Position numbers and translations under genes: made by a program. A stretch of 64,000 nucleotides of DNA from NCBI GenBank assembly GCA_903813345.2, contig CAIIXF020000001.1:23579915-23643914 (forward strand), given 5' to 3'. Origin of the DNA: Owenia fusiformis. Taxonomy: Eukaryota > Annelida > Polychaeta > Sabellida > Oweniidae. Positions 54,132-64,000 of this stretch are shown here, piece after piece (position 1 is the first letter of the stretch; every line of letters starts with the position of its first letter). Under the pieces are notes generated by a model. It did no database searches. It had not been told where the DNA came from and worked only from the letters and a program-made list of their open reading frames with translations.

Positions 54132-55166
54132 CGAGGGTTGATCCAAAAGTTCCGAACCGTTTGCTCTAAAAATCTTAATACTTTATGAAAATTGTTAATA
54201 TTTGGCCACAACCACCCCATATATAGTAGTTTCATTTTGTGTAAGAATAAGCAACACATTTGGCCAGTAACATAGGTATCTGGTTACCATAGTAACATGA
54301 CAACATGGTATGTGGAGCAAGAGCACAACATATTGTAGAGGTTGAAAAGGTGATTCTAAAAGAGTGTTACAGGGTACCAAATCTCAAATGTGTCAGTCAT
54401 GCCTGCCTATTAACCAATTATTTTTTCAATTTGTCCATATTTCATTGTTAGTTCTTGATTTAATTTTGCAAAACAGTCTCTAATATCCCCTTATATACAC
54501 TTAGTATATCTGCTGACCCTTTGATCAAACACATCTTTAAATTCACCATCACCTGTCTCAGAAAGCCATTCAAGAACAGCAAGACGGACTTCATTTAATG
54601 TTCAAAAGCATGTCTTGTCTTGTAATTTGTAAGGTCACTATAAAGATAAACGTCAGAGGAGGCAGATATAGTGAGAAGGATGCAATGGTAAGCCAAGGCA
54701 TGTGCATATTTTCATTGGCGTTTGAGTAAGTATTTAGGTATGGAATTGCGCATTGTCAAAATCAAACTGGATTTTATGCTTTAATTTGACTGCTTTTGGC
54801 GCAAGGCATTCTTGTGGTCAATGACATAACAGTTGCCAACTATAGCTTGTATTATATCAGATCACACATATAGCATTGGTCTAATGAAAGAATAATTGAT
54901 TAATAGGCATGACTAGCAAATTTGAAATATATTTGGTACCCTGTATACACCCTTCAAGTGTCAACTTTTTTCCAACTCTACAATGTGTCGTTCTCTTGCT
55001 CCACATACCCTGTTGTCATGTTGCTATGGTAACCAGATACCTATGTTACTGATCAAATTAATTGTTTATTTTGACATAAAATGAAACCACTATAAAAAGG
55101 GTGGTATATTCATAAAATATTAAGATTTTTAGAGCAAACGGTTCGGAACTTTTGGATCAACCCTCG
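54132..55166. mobile_element. Mariner-like element with about 280-bp inverted repeats, TA target
   Basis: 1035 bp between TA dinucleotides. Ends CGAGGGTTGATCCAAAAGTT on both strands, typical of mariner termini. The inverted repeats extend about 280 bp and include GTTACCATAGTAAC (54283-54296) and GTTGCTATGGTAAC (55020-55033). The minus strand near 54740-54775 codes DFDNAQFHT, reminiscent of the transposase DNAxxH block, but no full transposase is present. Confidence 0.75.
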
Positions 55167-56228
55167 TATTACTCCATTGGAACAGTGGTCTTGTCTCAAC
55201 AGAGTAGATCACAGTGCAAAATGATAAAGAAAACAATATGGCTATTTGTGTTATTCTAACATAATCAAAAATATTGATAATGATTTTATCATCAATCATA
55301 TACGGATTTATTCCTGTTCACAATACTCAAAATTCTTTCTCTAATAATACTTTTTTCAAAGGCTACAAAATTATTGCACTAAAATTTCTTACATCAAGAC
55401 ATGAACTCTAGGTACATGTACAGTACGACATATAAACATTACATACAGGCACAGATTTTTCTCAAATCAAAATTCACATCTCAACAGTAAGAACAGTCTT
55501 GTGTTTAAAATGGAACCTACTTTAAAAATGATAATTTTCACCAAGTTGCTATTGACAAACTCAACAAAGGAGAAGTGCCCATGTTAGGTTTACATTAAAC
55601 TGTATACAAAGAGACTACTTCATAAAGTTTAAAACAAACAAAAAGCAGCATTTATTAGAGAGCAAAATAAATTCCATTAACAATGAAATAGATACTTGTA
55701 AGATAATAAGCACTATATATGATAGAACATATATTTTTTATCAAAATAAAATATTCTTATAATCTAGCCTATCACGAAAGATGCTATGCGTATAAACTAA
55801 AGCTAAGGCATACAAGATAAGTTAGTACCCAACTCCTATAATTATGCAACTAGATTTACACAATATGTACTCATATATATGAGTACATGTACACAAGTGT
55901 ACACATATAATACACAAAGGTCTACACTTCATATATGTATGTCATATGAAACTTGGGATCAACTCTTCTCACTGGACAAGAACAATACAAATATTTTGAT
56001 TTCATAAAACTGAACTTCTATCATAATTTTATGAAAATATGCTTTTACAAAGTTTACTTCTTTGGTTAAAATTACCTTACAAAAATAGCAACACTACTCG
56101 TATCTATTATCATATATGTTGTATACATAGTTTTTAAGTAATCTTGCTTGAATGCGTCACATAAAAAGTAGTGCTTAATAATAAATTATTAAGTTTGTTC
56201 CATTTCTTTCATTACAAATACAACTTAC

Positions 56229-56352
56229 TCTGGGGTCCGTTTTTGAAACCATCGTAACTTACGATTTGGTCGCAAGTCATTGTTCATCAAAACAGAGACA
56301 AATGGTTTTCTCGGAATCGTAAGTTACGATCGTATGAAAAACGAACCCCAGA
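56229..56352. mobile_element. 124-bp palindromic MITE, TTAC duplication
   Basis: Flanked by TTAC on both sides (56225-56228 and 56353-56356). Ends TCTGGGGTCCGTTTTTGAAA and, inverted, TCTGGGGTTCGTTTTTCATA; both arms continue into ATCGTAACTTACGAT. No coding capacity. Confidence 0.7.
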
Positions 56353-56571
56353 TTACTAATATACCAGGCCTTAATGTGACAAAATGTCACCACATGGTAA
56401 ATTATTGTAATGGCACTACATCAAACATGTTATTTCGACAATTCTTCATGAGCATTTTATAATTTATATATCACATTAGCCAAATCTAAAAACATCACTC
56501 ATTTGAATGTATTATTAAGCAGACACGCCACCTTTTTAAGTGCAAGTATATATTTTACACAATGACATGTA

Positions 56572-56883
56572 CAGGGTGTCCCAAAAAGTGTACCCAAATG
56601 AAATATAAATAATTTTTTCCTTCATTGAAAAAAGATGAACTGTTCACATGATACAGAAATATCATTTCCAATAGAAGTTTGAAATTTTTTTAGAAATTTG
56701 TAAATTATTTAATGGGAAATTTGAGTTTTCTCTAACTTAATATAATAAATATCTGGTAAAATGTTCAGGAGTTAATGATCATTAAATTTATTGTCAGGTG
56801 ACCAAATTCTGAGAATATTCCTTCCACACTCAAATAGTATTTCCATATTTTTCTCTCAGTACAATTTTCTTTGGGGCACCCTG
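56572..56883. mobile_element. 312-bp mariner-type MITE
   Basis: TA, CAGGGTGTCCCAAAAAGTGT on the left, CAGGGTGCCCCAAAGAAAAT inverted on the right, TA. The interior is AT-rich without coding content. Confidence 0.7.
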
Positions 56884-57376
56884 TATATGAGGTATAAACT
56901 ATTTGTGACACCTTTGCATTTTAAATTGCAATCAAGCAAACGCCGCATAATTTTGTCCATGTATAAAACTTGTATGTATATATTCACTCTGATGATAAAA
57001 ACCATGGTATGCAGAAAGTCAATACAGTTTTCATTATATAATACACTATGTTTTCTCCAACATAGAAATGGAAACGGATGTATTATATCATGATACGTTT
57101 AATATATTATTTGATGAAGCTTTAATTACTGGTTCTCAGCCAGGGATTGAATTAATGCATACATTACAATTTACAATAGTATATGCTACTGTTTGATTTT
57201 AAGATCCAAGCTAATATACTTTATACAATGCCAAGTAAGGAAAGCTATACCCAATACACAGAATTATTGGGTTGAATGCTCCTTTAAGGCAGCAGTAAAA
57301 TACAATAAAAATATATTACTATGAGATACAATAAAAGCACAGTATACAATAATACAATATTGCTAGATTTCATACT

Positions 57377-57685
57377 TTATTTACACTCATTATATCAGTT
57401 TAGTATTTTTGCGTATTCTCGTACTGCATGTTGTTCATCTTGTTGCTATGGATACCATTTACTCTGCATGACTTTGATTCTAGTTGCATAGTATTTCAGT
57501 CAATCCTCACAAGGGATTCCATGGTGTATGATTAATCTCATATGTATGCATAAAAGCATAAATAACTTGATTGATTACATTTGGAACATTTCTTTGTTAT
57601 GTACAATAGTCACATCCTGCATTGTGGGGACTTTGATCACAGACTTATAGTGACACAAGCATGTCGAATATTTTACAGTTCTTCA
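57377..57685 (-). other. Candidate 3' UTR of the FYB-like gene
   Basis: An AATAAA on the minus strand (57377-57382) lies about 300 nt after the stop codon. It is a reasonable but unproven poly(A) site. Confidence 0.4.
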
Positions 57686-59258
57686 TTATGCTGTATCCTC
57701 GTAAATATCTGAAACCAGGAACAGAAACAATTCAAGTATATGAATTTCAAACACAAGTATATTGAAAGTTCAAATATTTTGAATATGCAAAGTGTTATGT
57801 TAAGTTTATACTTTCTAGTGAATATACTTTGAACAAGAGAATAGTTTTTCAATTTCGCAGAAAAAATGGATTTTCGAAAAACCATGGTATGAGACCCCCA
57901 AGGTATCCCAATGATTATCCGGAACAGACGATGACCTACCTTCACCTGTGGTTTGGTCCAAAGAACCGTCAGTAAGGTTCAGCGATTGGTTACTTTTATT
58001 GTTTGCGTCCCTGGAAACAAAGATTGACAAAGCATGAATTTCTGTTGTGGTCTATATGGAAATAAATAAACATTTGCACAAAAATGGATTGAAACAAGGA
58101 ATTTCAAGAAAATAAAAATAAAATTTTGAAAAGAAAAACCACTAAAGCTAAATAATTATAAAAAATATATGAAAGAAAATCAAGAAAAACATAATGTTAG
58201 TCAAAAGGCATAACATACATATACAATGTAGATATATTTCGTAAATTATTTTATTGAATTATTTGAATTATCAGTATTTTTTAAATCATTGCACCTATTT
58301 GCTCATACAAGTATATATTAACATTTCAAAGAAGATTTTTAACGATTCCATTTTTGCATGATTCCAACAGGATTCATCTATGTTATACTTAGGTAACATT
58401 GGCCAGCAAATTTGGGCACTAGTCAATAAGTTATATTATGCATTTTAAAAGAATATAACGTAGCTGAAGAGACTTCATGCATGTAACAAGATATTACAAA
58501 AATTATGTGTACTCAAAATTACAAAGAAGCATATGCATTACAGGGTATTGGAGGTGCATGGGTAATAGACAAAGGGAGGTATATGATGTTAATCTTGATG
58601 AAATTCATTATTACTCAAAATTAGGATTGAGGAAAAGCTTTAAAAGCTGGGCAATTCTATTTGAAGATCTTTGTTACAATTAATGGAATAACTGAAGCAT
58701 AAATTGCAAAAGTCAGGACATATTTTAAACAACAAGTTCAAAATAAAATTGAACTGCACACCAAAAGTCACATTAGGAGGATCAAATCTTATTCATGACA
58801 TTTCAAGTGAATAACTAAACTATCTAATATTTTTGTTTTGTATTTTTAATCGGTTTTTATTTTCATTTTGAACAAATGATAGGTGGTTCCTCTTAATGTT
58901 ACTACAACATCTAGATCTTCAGAAAATCATACAAATGACTAACCAAAAATTAAACAGTCATAATGCAAAACCTCTGATGGAAGCTTTCTCTGGGGAATGA
59001 ATCAGTCATATACATGTATTCTGAATGTTCATTCCTAATATGTTCAATCAAAAGATCTGTCAATGTTCATTTTGTTGCAACTAAAGTTCTATTGAGTTTA
59101 ACTTAAGAAAACCTCTACAGAAGCTCTATTCGAAAATGATGTATGATTTATTTGAGGATCAGGTGAAACTAGTCCAAACTGACTTACTCTTTATTTGGTA
59201 CAACTGATAGGAGGTGATTAGCTTTTTTTCTCATTGAGCCATAAGCAGTTTCCATTGC
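57686..59258 (-). CDS. FYB1: FYB-like C-terminal exons with terminal IYED motif
   Basis: Exons 59188-59258 (AMETAYGSMRKKANHLL...), 57940-58010 (ANNKSNQSLNLTDGSLDQ...) and 57686-57708 (IYEDTA, stop). The final acidic Tyr motif is a candidate phosphotyrosine site. Exon 57940-58010 has two possible donors 6 nt apart, both in frame, that would add or drop Gly-Glu before DIYEDTA. No second SH3 domain is present, in contrast to FYB1. Confidence 0.7.
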
Positions 59259-62200
59259 CTGTAAGCAGATACACAATAGACTTCACATGACATGACAGTG
59301 ACATGACACAATAGACAGTAACATGACATGACACCACACCATACATGACATGACACAGCATGGGATGATGGTTAAAGTGATAAGAACTAAGAACTGTGTT
59401 TGGTTTCAATCAAATAATAGGCTGAAGTCAAAAACGCGAAAGAGTAAAGGAAATTCATTTTTGACTTATCAACCCATTATGTGACAAAGACACAACATAT
59501 GCCATGTCATGTTTGAATAGATTATCAAACCTGTTCAAGAAGATAGCTGATGTCATGTTTGAATGGCAGATGGTGAGTGTGAATATGTAATGTATGAATC
59601 TATTCAAGAAGATGGCTGATAGTGGGCACTTGCAGATAAGGTAAAAAATAGATGCATGCAGAAAGTGACTTCAATCATCCATAGGTAGGGGGTGGGGATG
59701 TATAATCTAAATAGCAAAATTCCAATTTTTCTCCAGTATATTAACAACTACATGTATATAGAATGAATGAAAACTGAATGTCAACAGTGCATGTGATAAA
59801 GATCATGTTGCAGAATGAAATCATTTTCTCAATGTTAACAGGAAGTTCAAAAAGGAAATTAATCTGTTTTGAAACCTTTTCTATTTTCATTTTGTGAAAA
59901 ATAAAAAATATTTGATTTAGATGAATAAAAGTTTCTATATTACACACTATGTGTAAGGATATGAGAACTCAATTTGAAATTGACTTCAACAAAGTTCATG
60001 AGCTTTTAAAAGTTCAATAGCTGACTGAACATGAACTATGAATGACATTCAAGTTGAATGATATTCAATGTTCAATCCAGATTGGACATTTGTGCAGAGT
60101 TTATTAGATGCAGAGATTAGAAATATATATGATTTTACACAATCAGAAGATACGTGAAGCAAAAGCTATCTTTACTCGGCTAAACATCTGCTTTGGACTT
60201 TTTATCCCCCTCCCCTTATTTTCAACACCCCAATTTCATCACCAAGACCAACATATATAGCAGCAATCTCCCCAGAATTGAAACAAGCAGATGATGCACC
60301 CACTTAAAATAGATATTAAAATTAAGGCCTGTGATCATAAAATTGATATTATTTGACTAATTTTGGGAAAGCAAATAAAAATCATAAAGGAAAATGCTCC
60401 CACCATCGAGTTAGTCATGACCAGTGTAAGGTGATACAGAAAATGCACATGTGTATTGTACTCTACGAGAGAAGTGACTAAAAGGCTGTGAAACAGAGCA
60501 GGGCAGTAATGACATGGGTGAAGCAAACACTTACACTTTCCTGTCAACATTCAAAGACACAGCTGAGGTCTTCTAAATATACATTAAGTTAACATAATGG
60601 TGATTTCTAACAATTATAATATTGAACACTCAAAGCATTTTATGAACAACATCATCTGAAACTTTCATCAACTTATTAACTTTCTGATGAAAAATAAAAA
60701 TGCAACAAAACTTTACTCTTGAATTCTCTGATAAGATTTTCATTTTACATTTTTTATTTTCCTCAAATCAAAGTGCAATGTCATTTTTATTCAACTATTT
60801 GCAAGTTCCGATATAGTGCCATGGATTAAAACATACTTTCTAAAATAGTCATTAAAATACATTTTCAAGTTAACAATACCATACAATAAAAGGAAATTGC
60901 ACAAACAGTGTATATACTTTTCATGGTGTTCATTATTCCTAACATTATATCCTAATCATCATTGTCCTATAGATACAAAACTACAACATAGTTTAGAAAT
61001 GTACAAAGTTGTTGATTTTCTTTCTCAGAGATATTTTATTTTTTTATTTTTTATTTATTTTTTTTTTAAAGTTGTTGATTTTCTTTCTCAGAGATATTTT
61101 TTTTTTTTTTTTTTTAGTTTAGTTTAGAAATGTAATAAAATACTCACACTTTTGATTGTATTTGTGTCAACATCTATGTTACTAGAGACAACATATCCAT
61201 CTGGAAATCATAAAATTCACAATGCACAAAAGTAGAAAATGATACAAATTGTTTTATGAGGTAATTTAACTAGATACAATTCAAACATGCCATATTGTTC
61301 TAATTTTAAGTCTACTTTCAACTAATACAAGGCATCAACATGCTAAATGTCACCACTGCCCATTTGTTACAGACACCAAATGCCGGATGCCAACTACCGT
61401 CACAAAAAAGGTAGAGACTAACAATATATCACCACATATGGTGGTGATGTGGTGACATTAAAATGCAAATATAAACCAAATTGAGCAATACATTTTGACA
61501 ATAGCAAGAGAAAGCTTAAATTATTGTCAGATTCATGTATGCAACAAAATTCTCTAAACCCCATATTAGACTTAATACTCACATTTAGCATCTTGTGTTT
61601 TAGCTAGCCATTTCCCAGGTGGATTATGGTCCATACGTATAATCCAGACAACATCTCCAGTTTTAAGATCCAAATCTAACTTGCTACCTTTAGTGCCAAA
61701 TACAACTGTTCCCGTATGTATGACTATCTCCTCCCCTTCAAACTGGAAAAAAGGGATAATACAGGACAATGTTTTAATGGGGTGCACAATCATAGGGTAT
61801 AGAATTATGGGGTGTACATTTATTGGGTGTACAATCAAGGGGTAAACAATCATCGGGTACACAAACATGATGTGTACAATCAAGGGGTAAAGAAATATGG
61901 GGTAAGTAAACAATCATGGAGTGTTCAATCATGGGGTCTACATTTATTGGGTGTACAATCAAGGGGTATACAATCATAAGACAAACAACACAGTACACAA
62001 CTGAGAGACACACAATCATGGGGTAAAATCAATTCTCTCCGTCATAATATATTACACTTAACCCCCATTAATATGTATTGGATAATTATTCATCATTTAA
62101 TTACAAATGTCAGTGAGTAAAAAATCATACCTTGAATTTAGTTTTCAATTCCTTTTCTTTCCTCTCTTTTTCCTTCTTCTCTTTTCTCTCTTTGGCAAGT

Positions 62201-62764
62201 CTCTCCTAAAATCAGAAATGAACTGAATTAGAATTTTTAGGCTACAGTATAAAATCTATCTAAGGCCACTGTAGGTTAATTTTCAGTTTAGTAAGGCCAG
62301 ATGACAAAACTTTTTAAATGAAATTGCAGAAAGACATGTTAAAGGCATGTCAATCTCTCTTCAACAGATAAGAATAAACATTTATAAGCGTACATCTTTT
62401 TTGTAAGCTCCTGGTAATGCCCCTTACAGAAATGCTGAAGAAGCTACTTAATCTATTAATTGGCTAGTGCTTGTTTCACTTTCACTTTATTTTCATAAGG
62501 GCATTGAAAATCCTCATACATTCAATCCAATACTTCTGTGCTGTGCTAAGATTCTATTCAAAGTAATATTCATGTGCTACCTTTTCTTCCTTTTCTATTC
62601 GTTTCTTTTCCTCTTTTTCCTTCTTTTCACGTTCCTTTCTTTCTCGTTCTTCCTTCTCTTTTAGCTCTCTTTCTTTTTTCTCCTTTTCCTCTTTTAGTTT
62701 ACGCTGTTGTTCCTCTTTCTCTTGCTTGCGTAGTTCTTCCTTCTTTTTAACTTCTTCAGTGTCA
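57686..62764 (-). CDS. FYB1: FYB/ADAP- or PRAM1-like adaptor with helical SH3 domain, 3' part (7 exons)
   Basis: Exons in transcript order: 62581-62764, 62131-62205, 61583-61742, 61148-61200, 59188-59258, 57940-58010, 57686-57708. Phases agree throughout; about 211 residues and a TAA stop (57686-57688) are covered. A Lys/Glu-rich helix (exons 1-2, ending KEKELKTKFK) runs straight into an SH3-like domain (FEGEEIVIHTGTVVFG, LDLKTGDVVWIIRM, NPPGKWLAKTQDAKYGYVVS). This is the arrangement of the helically extended SH3 of FYB (EIKKKFK, NPEGKWLGRT, YGYIKT, recalled). The protein ends GEDIYEDTA, like the GEIYDDI motif near the FYB C-terminus. The family scaffolds signalling to integrins and actin in vertebrate blood cells; the invertebrate role is unknown. 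The N-terminus lies right of the window. The FYB1/FYB2/PRAM1 split cannot be decided. Confidence 0.82.
59262..59360 (+). repeat. Degenerate TGACA pentamer repeat
   Basis: CATGACATGACAGTGACATG-type units in an intron of the FYB-like gene. Confidence 0.75.
59360..61147. other. FYB-like intron, no named feature
   Basis: AT-rich. It holds a one-ended piece of the CAAGTGGGTGCA repeat (about 60262-60305) and a duplicated 33-bp block with poly(T) (61005-61110). No exon is supported. Confidence 0.45.
61005..61110 (+). repeat. 33-bp direct duplication with poly(T) spacers
   Basis: AAAGTTGTTGATTTTCTTTC plus TCAGAGATATTTT occurs twice, each followed by a T-rich run. Either a slippage duplication or a target duplication around a poly(A) tail. 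Confidence 0.7.
61148..61742 (-). CDS. FYB1: FYB-like helical SH3 core exons
   Basis: Exons 61583-61742 and 61148-61200, joined within the codon of Tyr in AKYGYV (phase 1). Visible SH3 features are the DLKTGDVVWII strand, the PGKWLAKT strand and the YGYV 3-10 helix. The usual ALYDY face that binds PxxP ligands is replaced by VIHTGTVVFG, as in FYB-type domains that bind lipids rather than proline motifs. Confidence 0.85.
61331..61440 (+). repeat. Dispersed short repeat, copy 6
   Basis: Forward copy in the FYB-like gene, reading GGCATCAACATGC, AATGTCACCACTGCCCATTT, GTTACAGACACCAAATGCC and CACAAAAAAGGTAGAGAC. Confidence 0.7.
61770..62025 (+). repeat. Degenerate 14-16 bp tandem repeat
   Basis: Units like AATCATGGGGTGTACA and ATTTATTGGGTGTACAATCA with many variants, in an intron of the FYB-like gene. 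Frames reading through it (repeating Ile/Val/His/Pro) are artefacts. Confidence 0.8.
62131..62764 (-). CDS. FYB1: FYB-like charged helix exons
   Basis: Exon 62581-62764 (61 codons after a split first codon) and exon 62131-62205 (25 codons) are almost entirely Lys, Glu, Arg and Gln, for example EEVKKKEELRKQEKEEQQRK. A long single helix or coiled coil is likely. Acceptors ATTCACAG and ATTTTAG and donors GTAGCA and GTATGA are visible. In FYB the equivalent helix packs onto the SH3 core. Confidence 0.82.
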
Positions 62765-64000
62765 CTGTGAATAAACATAGACTAGATATATGGTATATTG
62801 CAGGAAAACATCTATTCTAACTCAGGGAACAAAGGGACCTTATGAAAATAGTATACAAATATTTCATTACCGTATATTCAGGGGAATACTTGTGCATCTT
62901 TCACAAGTACTATTCTTTGTTACCTAACCAATTACAGAAGATATATGACAGTGAAAAAACAAATGGCTAATCTCTTCACTCAGAGTTGATAAACAATTCC
63001 CATTCAGGATTTAACTCTATTCACACAATTCATTGATACCAGTGAACATGCATCTTAATTTTACAATTAATAAAACAATTAATAAAATACATAATTGAAT
63101 TCTCATACATTAAAAAACTGAATTCAAAAAGTAAATTCACAACCATATCCTTTAACCAAGTATGCATTTGCTATATTTATCCCACTTTTTAAGTGCTATT
63201 ATTGTAGTAAACTGGATGTCATCCTACTCATAACAACTCATTAGATATGCATTTTATTGCAAGCCTTTATTCACCTAATAATGCCCCTGGGATAAAAGAA
63301 GATAATGTATTGAAGTAGTTGTCCCGGTAAGGAGAAAAAATACACTATGAATAGAAATTTGTTTAGGGCTATGAGGTAATTTGAAGTAGATGTTTCGTTT
63401 TATGTTCTGGCAAAATCCAAATCGTGCAAGAGTACAAGGAAATTAAACATAAACTCATCAAAATACAAAGAGGAAATATGTACAATTTATAAAGGATACA
63501 CAATACCAATTTGCAGACACTACTGTTATTGTGATATATTCTCAAAAACATTCAGGCAAGATGATGTGAAACACAGAATCTACTTCTTAAAGCCTAATTA
63601 AAGAAAATGCCATATTGAACAAAAGATGTACTATGAATGGTAACTGGTCAACTCGTACCCAAGACAACTCGTACCCAAGACAACTCGTACCCAAGACAAC
63701 TCGTACCCAATTGTTTATTTTGTTTTGAATCAAGCGTTGGACTGGAAATGTGAATAGATATACATATTATAATTGTAACATACTGTTCAGAATAATTTAA
63801 AGTTTGAAGAAGAATTTTCGGAAGAAATTGATTTAATTTTGTGACATTTTGAGCTTTGAGTGTCAATTTATTTTGACTATTATTTTATATTGGTCACAGA
63901 TTCAGGATGTTCAAGCGAAGAGACATATGTTTAATCCACATATTCATAATCATTTTGCAAAATATTGTATGTTTATGAGTGTTTGGAACAAGTATTAGAT
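62765..64000. other. Right-edge non-coding stretch, presumably FYB-like intron
   Basis: No exon with plausible splice sites was found. It includes a 16-bp repeat (CAACTCGTACCCAAGA, about four copies, 63645-63710). Upstream exons of the FYB-like gene should lie beyond the edge. Confidence 0.5.
63645..63710 (+). repeat. 16-bp tandem repeat, four copies
   Basis: Unit CAACTCGTACCCAAGA, nearly perfect. Confidence 0.92.

Larger units (their letters stand above)
53366..57376. other. Convergent intergenic region between E-Syt and the FYB-like gene
   Basis: Contains a dispersed repeat copy (53394-53508), a mariner-like element (54132-55166), a 124-bp MITE (56229-56352) and a 312-bp mariner-type MITE (56572-56883). 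55170-56220 is AT-rich with nothing I can name. Confidence 0.6.

Noticed and set aside
61572-62019. Minus-strand frames with repeated Ile-Val-His-Pro units next to the FYB-like SH3 exon
   Set aside because: They are translation of a degenerate intronic tandem repeat; only 61583-61742 is exon.
1-64000. tRNA, rRNA, CRISPR arrays, Polinton-like or envelope genes
   Set aside because: Looked for by eye and not found; tandem arrays here lack the repeat-spacer pattern, and the only capsid-type element is the LTR retrotransposon.

Overview
The window is AT-rich animal DNA with short conserved exons set in long introns full of small mobile elements and minisatellites. Gene content (extended synaptotagmin, dynein-2 intermediate chain, a FYB-like adaptor, a peptide-type GPCR) and the repeat style suggest a marine invertebrate, perhaps a spiralian. 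I cannot name the species.

Layout. (1) 677-8070, minus strand: the 5' part (10 exons, 384 codons) of a DYNC2I1/WDR60-like gene for the dynein-2 intermediate chain. It runs off the left edge before its WD40 domain. Its middle exons form a ladder of duplicated phase-0 cassettes coding Arg/Glu/Asp/Lys-rich repeats. (2) 8071-8674: a roughly 600-bp head-to-head promoter region. (3) 8675-50331, plus strand: a complete extended synaptotagmin gene. Its 20 coding exons join without a frame break into an 801-residue protein (membrane hairpin, SMP, C2A, C2B, linker, C2C), followed by a 3-kb 3' UTR with poly(A) signals near 53333-53353. (4) 30126-31448, minus strand: an intronless GPCR gene nested antisense in the 14.6-kb intron 11 of that gene. 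(5) 57686-62764, minus strand: the 3' part (7 exons) of a FYB/PRAM1-like adaptor with a helical SH3 domain, convergent with the synaptotagmin gene and running off the right edge.

The introns hold a very young, whole-looking Ty3/Gypsy-type LTR retrotransposon (9929-15097, 5-bp target duplication, LTRs differing at one of 209 positions); several non-autonomous DNA transposons with TA, 4-, 5- or 8-bp target duplications; a 52-copy 23-bp minisatellite; a 31-bp minisatellite with higher-order structure; and a 3-kb element with CAC ends whose core is CpG-rich and GGAA simple repeats. A short dispersed repeat of unknown class occurs at least six times.

ESYT2 and WDR60 are also head-to-head neighbours in human (recalled knowledge), so the divergent pair looks like ancient microsynteny. 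I found no tRNA, rRNA or CRISPR, and no clearly new biological system. The most unusual items are the exon-duplication ladder, the CAC-ended 3-kb element, transposon ends carrying RFX X-box-like sites, and paired CTCF-like sites flanking the nested GPCR.
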